Positions 7,755 through 14,953 of a DNA stretch of 28,507 nucleotides are shown in pieces. The notes under the pieces were generated by a model. That model made no database searches, had not been told where the DNA came from, and saw only the letters and a list, made by a program, of their open reading frames with translations. The DNA comes from an uncultured Eubacteriales bacterium (GTDB lineage Bacteria > Bacillota > Clostridia > Oscillospirales > Oscillospiraceae), in assembly GCA_900540635.1 (NCBI GenBank), contig UQGU01000031.1:1-28507 (forward strand). Direction: 5' to 3'. Every line of letters starts with the position of its first letter. The first letter of the stretch is position 1. Position numbers and translations under genes: made by a program.

Positions 7755-7841
7755 ATTGCACGAAGCGCTCAAGTCGATGGATGACGGGGTGATATAGGCA
7801 TCGTTCCCTACGAATATTTACAAAGCATTCATTCGTGCAAT
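7755..7841. promoter_or_regulatory. 10-bp inverted repeat upstream of the AraC-type gene
   Basis: ATTGCACGAA (7755-7764) and its exact reverse complement TTCGTGCAAT (7832-7841) stand 67 bases apart in the 396-base gap between the divergent ABC operon and the regulator gene. A related ATTGCAAAAG at 7865 overlaps the regulator's -35. Apart from these, the two promoters and the TTAG repeats, I see nothing else in the gap. They may be half-sites for the AraC protein. Confidence 0.35.
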
Positions 7842-7866
7842 CGTTTTTGGGAGTCCATATCTCCTA

Positions 7867-7894
7867 TTGCAAAAGCCTGTTTTTGCCTTATAAT
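7867..7894 (+). promoter_or_regulatory. Promoter of the AraC-type regulator
   Basis: TTGCAA (7867-7872), a 16-base spacer and TATAAT (7889-7894). The ribosome site AGGAGG (7906-7911) stands 8 bases before the ATG at 7920. Confidence 0.75.
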
Positions 7895-7919
7895 AATATA
7901 CAAAGAGGAGGGAAGGGCT

Positions 7920-8846
7920 ATGGCAGTGATGCACCTGAATAAATTTGAAATGCAGACCCAGAATAAAGAGGAAATTATTCCTTCCTTTTCTGAGGACTTT
8001 CCTTACGTAGCTACTCATGCGGAACTGGACGGCTTTTTGCCCCAGGGCGCACCATGGCATTGGCACAGGATGGCTGAACTGTTTTATATAAAAAGTGGGT
8101 GCGTGGAATACAGTACGCCCAATGGAAAATGGGTGTTTCCGGCGGGCTCCGGCGGCATTGTGAATGCCAATGTGCTGCACACCTCGCAGATCACCCCTGC
8201 CACAAGGCCCAATGTGCAGTTGATTCATTTGTTTGATCCGGTATTTTTGGCAGGCGCTGCCGGGAGCAGTCTGGAGCGGAAGTATATTCTCCCGTTCACA
8301 ACCTCGGCCCTGGAGCTGCTCCCTCTTTTCCCGGAGAACCCAGAGCAAAATGCTATCTTGGAGAAGGTCCAGGCGGCTTTTGCCATTGATGACCGGGCCT
8401 GGGGCTACGAGTTTGCGCTGCGGCAGGCGCTGACAGAGATTTGGCTGGCGCTCTTTGCCCTGGCAGGGCCGGAATTGGAGGAAAAAACGCAGAATGCGGG
8501 GCTGGATGCAAGCATCAAGGCGCTGATGGTCTATGTCCATGAGCACTACCGGCAGCCTATTTCCATTGATGCACTGGCCCAGAGCGCCCATGTCAGCCGA
8601 CGGGTCTGTTTCCGCCTGTTTCAGGAAAAGCTGCATATGACGCCTGTGGCCTATATTCGGGAGTACCGCCTGCAAAAGGCTTGCCAGATGCTTGTGCAGA
8701 CCCAGCAGAGCGTAACTCAGATCGCCTATGACTGCGGTCTGGGGTCCAGCAGCTATTTTGGAAAACAGTTTCGGGAATACGCAGGCTGCACGCCCCAGGA
8801 ATACCGCAGAGTATGGCACGATCGTGATAGGATTCAACACAAATAA
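7920..8846 (+). CDS. AraC family transcriptional regulator (cupin sensor + HTH_18)
   Basis: This is a 308-residue DNA-binding regulator. The N-terminal half is a cupin-like sensor domain with WHWHRMAELFYIKSG near 43-57 and a beta-rich stretch to about 110. The C-terminal 100 residues are the double helix-turn-helix of AraC proteins: ISIDALAQSAHVSRRVCFRL, a linker, then VTQIAYDCGLGSSSYFGKQF and the closing signature GCTPQEYRR. The start is fixed by an AGGAGG 8 bases upstream. It reads away from the ABC operon and toward an MFS transporter 134 bases downstream, which is the likely target along with its own promoter. The ligand cannot be inferred. Confidence 0.88.
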   Translation: MAVMHLNKFEMQTQNKEEIIPSFSEDFPYVATHAELDGFLPQGAPWHWHRMAELFYIKSGCVEYSTPNGKWVFPAGSGGIVNANVLHTSQITPATRPNVQLIHLFDPVFLAGAAGSSLERKYILPFTTSALELLPLFPENPEQNAILEKVQAAFAIDDRAWGYEFALRQALTEIWLALFALAGPELEEKTQNAGLDASIKALMVYVHEHYRQPISIDALAQSAHVSRRVCFRLFQEKLHMTPVAYIREYRLQKACQMLVQTQQSVTQIAYDCGLGSSSYFGKQFREYAGCTPQEYRRVWHDRDRIQHK

Positions 8847-8932
8847 TATATTCTCTGTGCCAAAATTGAATTATACTGTTATCACTGAGATCAAAGGGTG
8901 CTCCTTCTTCCCAGATTTCAGCGATGCACCTG

Positions 8933-8958
8933 ATGGGGTCGATGAAAATCGACCCCAT
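8933..8958 (+). promoter_or_regulatory. 11-bp perfect hairpin in the leader of the MFS gene
   Basis: ATGGGGTCGAT pairs exactly with ATCGACCCCAT around a GAAA tetraloop, ending 23 bases before the MFS start and 7 bases before its ribosome site. There is no T-run, so it is unlikely to be a simple terminator. It could stabilise the mRNA or end the araC transcript weakly. Confidence 0.5.
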
Positions 8959-8980
8959 TGGCATAGAGAGGGATCGTTTT

Positions 8981-10156
8981 ATGAAGAATCTGACGCTGCG
9001 CTACAGTATTACCCAGTTTACCTACTGGGCGGCCTCCTCGGGAATCGCCTCCTTTGCAACGACTTATCTGCTGCGCAGAGGTGTCTCTTCCGGCGTGGTT
9101 GGCACCCTGCTGGCTCTGGCAGGCCTGTGCTCCTGTATGACTCAGCCCCTGCTTGCCGCCTATGCAGACCGGTCGAGGGGCGCTGCGCTTACAAAGCTGA
9201 TTCTGCTGCTGTCGCTGCTCTGCTCCGGCTGCCTGCTGGTGCAGATGGTGCCTGGACTTCCAATCACTGTTGTAGCCGTGGTCTATGCCCTTGGTGTCTG
9301 GTGCAGCGATGCAGCAGTGCCGCTGCTCAATGCGCTGAGTGTGGCTTATGACAATGCAGGGTATCCCGTCAACTATGGTGTTGCCCGGGCCTTTGGCGCG
9401 GTGGCCACGGCGGTTTCCAGCTTGGTCCTTGGATTCGTGATTGCCCGAATGGGAATGATCGGGATGCTTTTGTTCCTGGTGGCAGCGAGGTTTGCCAGCA
9501 TTCTTTCCTTCGCAGGCTATCCGGCCATTTCCCGGGCGCAGCCCACAGAAGGCCGGAAGGGCGAGCACTGCTCAGTCCTGACATTTTTCTCCCGTTACCC
9601 CATCTATTGCCTGTCACTTCTGGGCATCGGTTTTTTGGGGATGTTTCACGCCATGACGGAAAACTACCTGATTGCCATTGTGACGCAGTTGGGCGGAGGC
9701 AGCAGCAATGTGGGTACAGCGCTGTTTATTTCCGCCCTGGCGGCGGCTGCGGCGATATTCTTTTTTGAAAAGATTCGCTGTGTGACCAGAGATACTGCGC
9801 TGCTGAAAATGGCTGCCATTGCCTTCCTGATTAAGGCCATTTGCTTCTATCTTGCAAAAAATATTTTGGACATTTATCTCATCCAGCTTCTACATGTGGT
9901 CACCTATGGAAACCTGGCACCTGTGCAGGTGTACTACGCCAAGGCAAGGGTGCGTTCATCGGATATGGTAAAGGGGCAGGCGTTTATTACGGCGGCCTAC
10001 TCCCTGGGCTGTTCGGCGGGGAACTTTGCGGGCGGGCAGCTGCTGAAATCCGGCGTCCGGGAAATGCTCCTGGCCGGGATCGGCATGGCCCTTGCCGGAA
10101 CCTTGCTCTTGTTTGCTACGGCAGACAGGAAGGAGAAAAGCAGGGAAAGGATGTAA
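8981..10156 (+). CDS. Major facilitator superfamily transporter (MFS_1-like)
   Basis: This 391-residue integral membrane protein has about 12 hydrophobic helices. The first opens with MKNLTLRYSITQFTYWAASS, and a loop DRSRGAALTK after helix 2 corresponds to the usual MFS cytoplasmic loop with Asp-Arg. The N-terminal pattern (FxYWAxxx with a loop between helices 2 and 3) is like the LacY/nucleoside-H+ symporter-like branch. The start at 8981 is chosen because GAGAGGGA sits 7 bases upstream; a longer frame from 8924 would run through the leader hairpin. It lies behind the AraC regulator in the same direction and is probably controlled by it. The substrate is unknown. The stop is followed directly by a kinase remnant in an open frame. 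Confidence 0.82.
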   Translation: MKNLTLRYSITQFTYWAASSGIASFATTYLLRRGVSSGVVGTLLALAGLCSCMTQPLLAAYADRSRGAALTKLILLLSLLCSGCLLVQMVPGLPITVVAVVYALGVWCSDAAVPLLNALSVAYDNAGYPVNYGVARAFGAVATAVSSLVLGFVIARMGMIGMLLFLVAARFASILSFAGYPAISRAQPTEGRKGEHCSVLTFFSRYPIYCLSLLGIGFLGMFHAMTENYLIAIVTQLGGGSSNVGTALFISALAAAAAIFFFEKIRCVTRDTALLKMAAIAFLIKAICFYLAKNILDIYLIQLLHVVTYGNLAPVQVYYAKARVRSSDMVKGQAFITAAYSLGCSAGNFAGGQLLKSGVREMLLAGIGMALAGTLLLFATADRKEKSRERM

Positions 10157-10509
10157 GTTCCCTGTGGGAAAATAACCTGCACAACACGGGCGTTCTGCGC
10201 GTGGGCCTTTGGAAAACGGCTGAGACCCGGAATACCGAGGTTTTGAATTTTCTGGAATCCGAGAATATCACCAACGAGATCCACTATTATGAGACCTATC
10301 AGCGCACCATTTATCTGGATGCCGGCGGGGTTCACACCGGCCGCGCATCTCTGACCCGGTGAATTGCGGAGAATCCCGTGCCTGCCATTTTGAGTGCCTG
10401 TGTTCTGGCGCTCCAGGCGAAAAGCGAATTTCTTTCCCATATGAGCCATATCGCCAAGCCCGTCAGCGTCAAGGATATCGAAAACGCCCTGACGGAGATC
10501 GAAGACTAA
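10157..10509 (+). pseudogene. Remnant of a hybrid sensor kinase with a large internal deletion
   Basis: One frame runs from the MFS stop to TAA at 10507 with a single internal TGA at 10360. Its first part (LLENNLHNTG-like start, VGLWK, then EIHYYETYQRTIYLDAGG and HTGRASLTR) resembles the PAS region of gut-Firmicutes hybrid kinases. After the TGA it reads LQAKSEFLSHMSH, the HisKA phospho-acceptor box up to its His. It then jumps directly to IAKPVSVKDIENALTEIED, the end of a receiver domain after the conserved NAH. Everything from DIRTP through the ATPase and most of REC is missing. It is not derived from the kinase at 418-2355, whose matching segments differ. There is no start codon context. 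A terminator follows. Confidence 0.75.
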
Positions 10510-10512
10510 CAG

Positions 10513-10559
10513 AAAACCGGCCTCAAGGGTGCAAACGTGCACTTCCTGGGGCCGGTTTT
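10513..10559 (+). terminator. Terminator after the MFS gene and kinase remnant
   Basis: AAAACCGGCC (10513-10522) pairs with GGCCGGTTTT (10550-10559), with an inner GTGCA/TGCAC hairpin. It ends in TTTT. Confidence 0.75.
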
Positions 10560-10581
10560 GTGATATATGCGGGATATAAAA

Positions 10582-10616
10582 GCTTAAAAGCTGGGGCCGG
10601 GTACAAAACCCGGCCC
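10582..10616 (-). terminator. Terminator of the xpaC-telA operon
   Basis: On the minus strand GGGCCGGGT (10616-10608) pairs with ACCCGGCCC (10602-10594), followed by CAGCTTTT. It lies 14 bases after the telA stop. Confidence 0.75.
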
Positions 10617-10629
10617 AAATTTGCAATGT

Positions 10630-11784
10630 TTAGCCCTGCTTCTCGCTGCGAATCTGCAGCAGCTTGGTTTTCAGCTGCTCTTCCATTTTGGCCATCTCGG
10701 CCTCGGCAGCCATACGCTGTGCCCGGCCGTCGGACTGGATCTTCATAACATCGTCCAGAGTTTGAATCAGGTCGGCATTGGTCTTTTTCAGAGTTTCAAT
10801 GTCCACGATGCCGCGCTCTGCCTCCTTGGCGGTCTCTACGGAGGCCATGTGCAGCTTCTCCGCGTTGTGCTTAAGAAGAGCGTTGGTCACATCGTTGACC
10901 TGCCGCTGGGCCTGGGCGGCTTCCGTGGAGTGGGCAATGCCCAGGGCCAGAACCATCTGATTTTTCCACAGCGGGATGGTGTTGACCAGGGTGGTCTGGA
11001 TTTTCTCCACCATGACGGTGTCGTTGTTCTGGATCATGCGAATCTGAGGAGCCGTCTGGATGGAGATGGTCCGGGTCAGCTCCAGGTCGTAGATTTTCTT
11101 CTCAAACCGGTTGCACTTTTCGGCAAGATCCCGGGCGGCCTGAGCATCCTCGGCAAGGCCGGTGCGCTGGGCGGTTGCTTCCAGTTCCTTGAGCTTTCCC
11201 TCCCGGACCTCCTGGAGCTTCTGCTTGCCGGCCATGATATACATGGTCAGCTCCTTGAAATAGGCAAGATTCTGCTCATACATTTTGTCCAGCACCGCAG
11301 AGTCCTTCAGCAGCCGGACCTGGTGCTGCTGCAGAGCGTCGCTGATTTTCTCCACATTGACTTCGGCCTTGGCGTAGCGGCTCTTCATCAGCTCCAGCTT
11401 GTCGGACTGCTTTTTGAAGAATCCGAAAATGCCCTTCTGCTCCTCTTTGTCGAAGCCCTGCAGCTCGCCGACGACGTTGACGATCAGATCGCCCACTTCC
11501 CCCAGGTCCTGGGTCTTCACATTGGCCAGAGCGGCATCGGAAAAGTCGGCCATTTTCTTCTGGGCGGCTGCGCCGTATTGCAGAATTTGAGTGGTGTTCT
11601 CCAAATCGATCTTGGCAGCAAAATCCGAGACCATTTTCTGCTCCTGCTCCGTCAGAACGGGCTGCTGAATGGGCTCAGCGACAGGGGCGGCCTCTTCCTT
11701 TACGGTCAACTCCTGCTTTTCTTCCAGCTCGGGCTCCAGGGTCAGGCTGGGAACGGTGTCCATGCTTTCAAATTCGTTACTCAT
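10630..11784 (-). CDS. TelA family protein (toxic anion resistance family)
   Basis: This 384-residue soluble protein has a disordered acidic N-terminus (about 1-45, rich in Glu and Pro) and a long alpha-helical body typical of the TelA family (PF05816). The body includes GIFGFFKKQSDKLELMKSRY near 118-137 and helices predicted as coiled coil (for example MAAEAEMAKMEEQLKTKL near the end). Family members are linked to tellurite and cell-envelope stress tolerance, but the biochemical role is unknown. The ribosome site AAGGAG lies 6 bases before the ATG. It follows xpaC with a 10-base gap, the same pairing as xpaC-yaaN of Bacillus. Confidence 0.88.
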   Translation of the reverse strand: MSNEFESMDTVPSLTLEPELEEKQELTVKEEAAPVAEPIQQPVLTEQEQKMVSDFAAKIDLENTTQILQYGAAAQKKMADFSDAALANVKTQDLGEVGDLIVNVVGELQGFDKEEQKGIFGFFKKQSDKLELMKSRYAKAEVNVEKISDALQQHQVRLLKDSAVLDKMYEQNLAYFKELTMYIMAGKQKLQEVREGKLKELEATAQRTGLAEDAQAARDLAEKCNRFEKKIYDLELTRTISIQTAPQIRMIQNNDTVMVEKIQTTLVNTIPLWKNQMVLALGIAHSTEAAQAQRQVNDVTNALLKHNAEKLHMASVETAKEAERGIVDIETLKKTNADLIQTLDDVMKIQSDGRAQRMAAEAEMAKMEEQLKTKLLQIRSEKQG

Positions 11785-11794
11785 AGTGTTCTCC

Positions 11795-13006
11795 TTATTC
11801 TACCTGTTTGGTGTTGGAAAAATCATCGCCTGTCAGGCCCTCCTGGGCAAGCAGGGTATGCAGAACGGAAATGTCACTGGAAACATCCATGGCCGTATCC
11901 TGGAAGACAGAATCCAGCAGCTTTTCAAAGGCCAGGTTCAGAGTGTCCAGTGTGGTGTCGATCTCCTGTTTGGAAGCGCGGATGGTATCGCCCTGAATGG
12001 GCTGCCGGTCCATATCCGCATAGGCGTTGAGAAGCTTAATGGTCATGGGAAGATAATAATCCATCAGCTTCTTGAGATCGGGAATGATCTCCGGGTGCGC
12101 CTTGGCCCGCTCAAAGATCCGTTGAACAATGGCCTCCATCCGGGAGATTTTTGCGGAGATCTCTTCACCGGGAATTTCGTCGTTGCACCGGCGGATTTCC
12201 CGAAGATAGGCGTTGCCCCGGTCCAGCACCTCCTGGACCTTGGGGTCCGGGGTGGAGGAGGGCTGCTTAGGCGCGGCGGCCTCTGCTTGCTTCCGGGCCT
12301 CCATTTGCAGGCGGCTCTGCTCATAGTGGGCATAGGTTTCGTCGCTGGTGATGAGGTTCTGCTCCTCGTGGTCCAGGTGCCCCTCCAGAAAAAGCCCCTG
12401 GTTAATCATGCCTTGAAGCTCTTTCCGCACGAATTTCACGGGCTTGCCCACACTGCGGGAAAGCTTTTCCAGAGCAATATGTGTGTTCTTTCCCAGAGCC
12501 TTCAGATAGACCTTATACCGGCTGACCCGCCCCAGGGAACGGATGCCGCTGCTCAGGAGCGTCCCGCCGCCAACCAAGGCTCCCAGTCCCAGGGCAAAGG
12601 GGATGGATGTAAGGCTGGCCCCGGTAGCGATGCCCACCAGGTGAAAAATACCGGAAATCAGTGTAAACGTAAATCCCGTAATGGTTGAAATTCCGCCAAA
12701 GACGGTTTTCAGGATTCCCTTTGTCGTCTCTCCGTTGGAGCTGCCGTAGAGTGCGGGCAGATTGTTTTTTGGCACCGGTTCTGCCCGAACCGGCTCCACC
12801 GTAATGGTTTCCTTCGGCTTTGTGGCACCGGACATGTCCAGCGCCCGCCACAGGGCATCGGAGCCGGTGCGAGTGGCCCTGTCAATGGTGCGCGTTATAT
12901 TGCGGCTCAGCTCCTGATAGTTCTGAGAATTGATCGCTTTATCGATGATTTCCTCAATGCTGCGGCCCAGAGAATCCCATTCCTGATTCTGCTTTTCGTT
13001 CGCCAT
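11795..13006 (-). CDS. XpaC family protein (5-bromo-4-chloroindolyl phosphate hydrolysis family)
   Basis: This 403-residue protein has a charged N-terminus, two adjacent hydrophobic segments at about 100-155 (VFGGISTITGFTFTLISGIF and SLTSIPFALGLGALVGGG), a winged-helix-like stretch, and a helical C-terminal half carrying a conserved LKKLMDYYLPMTIKLLNAY motif. That motif and the membrane hairpin are hallmarks of the XpaC family (PF10112). The ATG at 13006 has GGAGG 6 bases upstream; longer starts would overlap the promoter. It is co-transcribed with telA. The name comes from a phosphatase-like phenotype, and no catalytic motif is visible. It probably acts at the membrane with TelA. Confidence 0.85.
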   Translation of the reverse strand: MANEKQNQEWDSLGRSIEEIIDKAINSQNYQELSRNITRTIDRATRTGSDALWRALDMSGATKPKETITVEPVRAEPVPKNNLPALYGSSNGETTKGILKTVFGGISTITGFTFTLISGIFHLVGIATGASLTSIPFALGLGALVGGGTLLSSGIRSLGRVSRYKVYLKALGKNTHIALEKLSRSVGKPVKFVRKELQGMINQGLFLEGHLDHEEQNLITSDETYAHYEQSRLQMEARKQAEAAAPKQPSSTPDPKVQEVLDRGNAYLREIRRCNDEIPGEEISAKISRMEAIVQRIFERAKAHPEIIPDLKKLMDYYLPMTIKLLNAYADMDRQPIQGDTIRASKQEIDTTLDTLNLAFEKLLDSVFQDTAMDVSSDISVLHTLLAQEGLTGDDFSNTKQVE

Positions 13007-13033
13007 GGTATCCCTCCCGTAAATGCTTTCTAT

Positions 13034-13062
13034 ATTATAGCTTTTCTTCCGGGAAAAAACAA
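13034..13062 (-). promoter_or_regulatory. Promoter of xpaC-telA
   Basis: On the minus strand there is TTGTTT (13062-13057), a 17-base spacer and TATAAT (13039-13034). Confidence 0.7.
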
Positions 13063-13139
13063 TAGGGAAGCGAAAAAACAGGAAAGCTTTTGCCGCGTTT
13101 CCATATCCGCAGCAGGCAATTGTCCCCAAATACAAAATA

Positions 13140-13159
13140 TCCCCGGCAATGCCGGGGAT
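13140..13159 (-). terminator. Terminator of the oadB operon
   Basis: A GC hairpin TCCCCGGC / GCCGGGGA with loop AT lies 5 bases beyond the small OadG-like gene. On the minus strand it is followed by TATTTTGTATTT, a T-rich tail. It separates oadB from xpaC. Confidence 0.6.
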
Positions 13160-13164
13160 AAAAA

Positions 13165-13290
13165 TTATTTGCATGTCATTTTGTTCAGAATTGCCGTTGC
13201 CAGTACGATGATACCGATGACCAGGAAAATTCCGGCCATGCCCTTTGCAAGGATGGGGAGCGTCTGGGCCAGTGCTTCGGGATGGAGCAT
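13165..13290 (-). CDS. OadG-like small membrane subunit of a Na+-pumping decarboxylase
   Basis: This is a 41-residue protein with one transmembrane helix (KGMAGIFLVIGIIVLATAIL) and a short positively charged tail. The GM-x-GxF start of the helix is typical of the gamma subunit (OadG family), which anchors the soluble decarboxylase to the beta subunit. Family members are usually longer, with a Pro/Ala linker and a zinc-binding tail, both lacking here. The start ATG has AGGAGG 8 bases upstream, and that site overlaps the oadB stop, so translation is coupled. Context supports the call more than sequence does. Confidence 0.7.
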   Translation of the reverse strand: MLHPEALAQTLPILAKGMAGIFLVIGIIVLATAILNKMTCK

Positions 13291-13303
13291 TGCATTCACC
13301 TCC

Positions 13304-14425
13304 TCAGACACCCATCAGGGTGAGGATCAGTCCGCCCGCGATCACCGAGGCGATCTGCCCGGAGACATTGACGCTGACGGAGTACATCAGCAAAAAGTTC
13401 TGATTGTCCTCCTTGAGCCCCATCTGGTTTACCACTCTGCCGCTCATGGGGAAGGCGGAAATGCCTGCCGCGCCGATCATGGGATTGATTTTCTTGCCCT
13501 CCGGCAGGAAGAGGTTAATGAGCTTGGCAAACAGCACGCCGCCAACGGTGTCGCCCACAAAGGCCACCAGGCCCAGGGCCAGGATCAGCAGGGTGTCCGG
13601 CTGCACAAACTGCTCTGCGGTCATCTGGCTTGCCACCGTCAGGCCCAGCACAATGGTGATGAGATTGGCAAGGGTCGTCTGGGCGGTCTCGGACAGGGCA
13701 TTCAGCACACCGCACTCCCGCAGCAGGTTGCCGAACATGAGAAAGCCCACCAGGCTTGCGCTGGTCGGGGCTACAAGCCCGGCAATGACGGTGACGAGGA
13801 TGGGGAAGAGAATTCGGGTCAGGCGGCTGACATTGCCCTTCTGATAGGGCATCCGGATCAGGCGCTCCTTTTTGGTCGTGACCAGTCGGATGACCGGGGG
13901 CTGGACAATGGGCACCAGTGCCATATAGCTGTAGGCGGCTACCATGATGGCCCCTAAGTATTTAGAACCCAGGGTGTTGGCAACGAAAATCGCCGTGGGG
14001 CCGTCTGCCGCGCCGATGATGGCGATGGAGGCCGCATCCTTCAAATCAAAGAAGAAGCCTGCCAGGACCAGGGTCAGGAAAATGCCTGCCTGTGCCGCTG
14101 CACCGAAAAACAGCAGCCAGGGCTTTTCCAGCAGGGGCCCGAAATCGATCATGGCCCCGATGCCGATGAACAGCAGCAGCGGGAACAGCTCATTGGACAT
14201 ACCGGCCTCAAAGAGCACGCTAAGGGCACCCTCTATATTTCCCTGGGTAATGGCCCCAGACAGCGGGAGATTGACGAGGATCGCGCCGAAGCCCATGGGC
14301 AGCAGCAGGCTGGGCTCCATTTTTTTGGCGATGGCCAGATAGATGAGCAGCCCGCCGATGGCCCACATAAGGACCATTTGCGGTGTAATGTTTGTGAAGT
14401 TGGAGAAAAGCGTGAGAATTTCCAT
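13304..14425 (-). CDS. oadB: Sodium ion-translocating decarboxylase subunit beta (OadB family)
   Basis: This 373-residue integral membrane protein couples decarboxylation of a biotin-bound carboxyl group (oxaloacetate, malonyl- or glutaconyl-CoA type substrates) to Na+ export. The conserved core helices are visible: the IIGAADGPTAIFVAN motif near 135 with the Asp implicated in Na+ movement, and the C-terminal MYSVSVNVSGQIASVIAGG. The gene has about 10 helices and normal family length. The ATG at 14425 is preceded by AAGGAGGG 5 bases upstream; the longer frame from 14482 enters the leader terminator. The alpha (carboxyltransferase) and biotin subunits are not here, so the substrate cannot be fixed. 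Expression appears controlled by the leader RNA. Confidence 0.9.
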   Translation of the reverse strand: MEILTLFSNFTNITPQMVLMWAIGGLLIYLAIAKKMEPSLLLPMGFGAILVNLPLSGAITQGNIEGALSVLFEAGMSNELFPLLLFIGIGAMIDFGPLLEKPWLLFFGAAAQAGIFLTLVLAGFFFDLKDAASIAIIGAADGPTAIFVANTLGSKYLGAIMVAAYSYMALVPIVQPPVIRLVTTKKERLIRMPYQKGNVSRLTRILFPILVTVIAGLVAPTSASLVGFLMFGNLLRECGVLNALSETAQTTLANLITIVLGLTVASQMTAEQFVQPDTLLILALGLVAFVGDTVGGVLFAKLINLFLPEGKKINPMIGAAGISAFPMSGRVVNQMGLKEDNQNFLLMYSVSVNVSGQIASVIAGGLILTLMGV

Positions 14426-14460
14426 AAATACCCTCCTTACAGGTGCACTGTGAAGAGGAT

Positions 14461-14506
14461 AAAAAAAGAAGACCTCTATCACAGCAAAAATACTGTGATA
14501 AAAGTC
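14461..14506 (-). terminator. Intrinsic terminator in the oadB leader (expression platform)
   Basis: On the minus strand GACTTTTATCACAG (14506-14493) pairs along 14 positions with CTGTGATAGAGGTC (14484-14471), followed by TTCTTTTTTT. It lies between the oadB promoter and the oadB start, so transcription must be allowed past it for expression. Confidence 0.85.
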
Positions 14507-14594
14507 TCAAGCTTCCACATGGCCCCGGGCGGAAATGCCGTGATGACGAGGCAATGCAGCGGGGGACACCCGCCCTTTACTCCCTTTTACCTAG
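14497..14594 (-). ncRNA. Candidate riboswitch leader of oadB
   Basis: The transcript from about 14594 to the terminator is GC-rich and foldable. GGTAAAAG (14591-14584) can pair over 8 positions with CTTTTATC (14504-14497), the 5' arm of the terminator, so the two pairings are exclusive. Enclosed are GCGGG/CCCGC (loop TGTCC), GGGCGG/CCGCCC as an alternative long-range stem, and TGCC/GGCA. This is the plan of a ligand-stabilised P1 that acts as an antiterminator (an ON switch). I do not recognise the class with certainty. Because the gene is a sodium pump, a Na+-sensing class is the natural hypothesis. Confidence 0.55.
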
Positions 14595-14599
14595 GCTCC

Positions 14600-14628
14600 A
14601 GTATAAAAGAGAAAGGAAAAAAAGTCAA
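14600..14628 (-). promoter_or_regulatory. Promoter of the oadB leader
   Basis: On the minus strand there is TTGACT (14628-14623), a 17-base spacer and TATACT (14605-14600). Transcription should begin near 14593. Confidence 0.8.
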
Positions 14629-14650
14629 GAAAAAATTGGTAGAACCGCTG

Positions 14651-14884
14651 TTAAAAACTTTTTAGGATCTCTAGAATCTGCCCTTCGTAGTCGCCCTCGA
14701 AATCCTCACTCCGGCCGGCGCAGCGCACATTGCTCTCTGCGCCCCGTTCCGGGGCAGGGTACTCCCAGATGTGGTAGGACAGGCCCTTGTGGACGAAATG
14801 AATGCTGCCGCTGTCGTTATCTTCCCAGTATTCAAAGGGCATATTCTTGCTTTTCAGACAGGCTTGAATGGCTTTCAGACGCAT
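14651..14884 (-). CDS. Small conserved hypothetical protein (77 residues)
   Basis: A short acidic soluble protein with no membrane segment. It has a pattern I recognise from uncharacterised Firmicutes proteins: MRLKAIQACLK at the start, FEYWEDNDSGSIHFVHKGLS in the middle, IWEYP, then GAESNVRCAGRSEDFEGDYE and a helix ILEILKSF. No function can be given; such genes are sometimes labelled kinase without support. AAGGAG lies 6-7 bases before the ATG, and it has its own promoter. It is read in the direction of oadB without an obvious terminator before the oadB promoter. Confidence 0.78.
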   Translation of the reverse strand: MRLKAIQACLKSKNMPFEYWEDNDSGSIHFVHKGLSYHIWEYPAPERGAESNVRCAGRSEDFEGDYEGQILEILKSF

Positions 14885-14913
14885 AAAAAGTCTCCTTATG
14901 TGTGTTTGCCTCT

Positions 14914-14941
14914 ATTATACCGTGAAAACAGGGAAAAGCAA
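14914..14941 (-). promoter_or_regulatory. Promoter of the small conserved protein
   Basis: On the minus strand there is TTGCTT (14941-14936), a 16-base spacer and TATAAT (14919-14914), in the 69-base gap after the flippase gene. Confidence 0.7.
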
Positions 14942-14953
14942 TCCCCCAAAAGC

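Noticed and set aside
7732..7798. Short frame beginning MAHNWLLSLHEALKSMDDG in the cydD-araC gap
   Set aside because: No ribosome site and only 21 codons; the region is better explained as regulatory DNA.
10621..12030. Long plus-strand frame (469 codons, Leu/Gly/His-rich)
   Set aside because: Antisense to telA, which has a ribosome site, family motifs and a matching operon partner.
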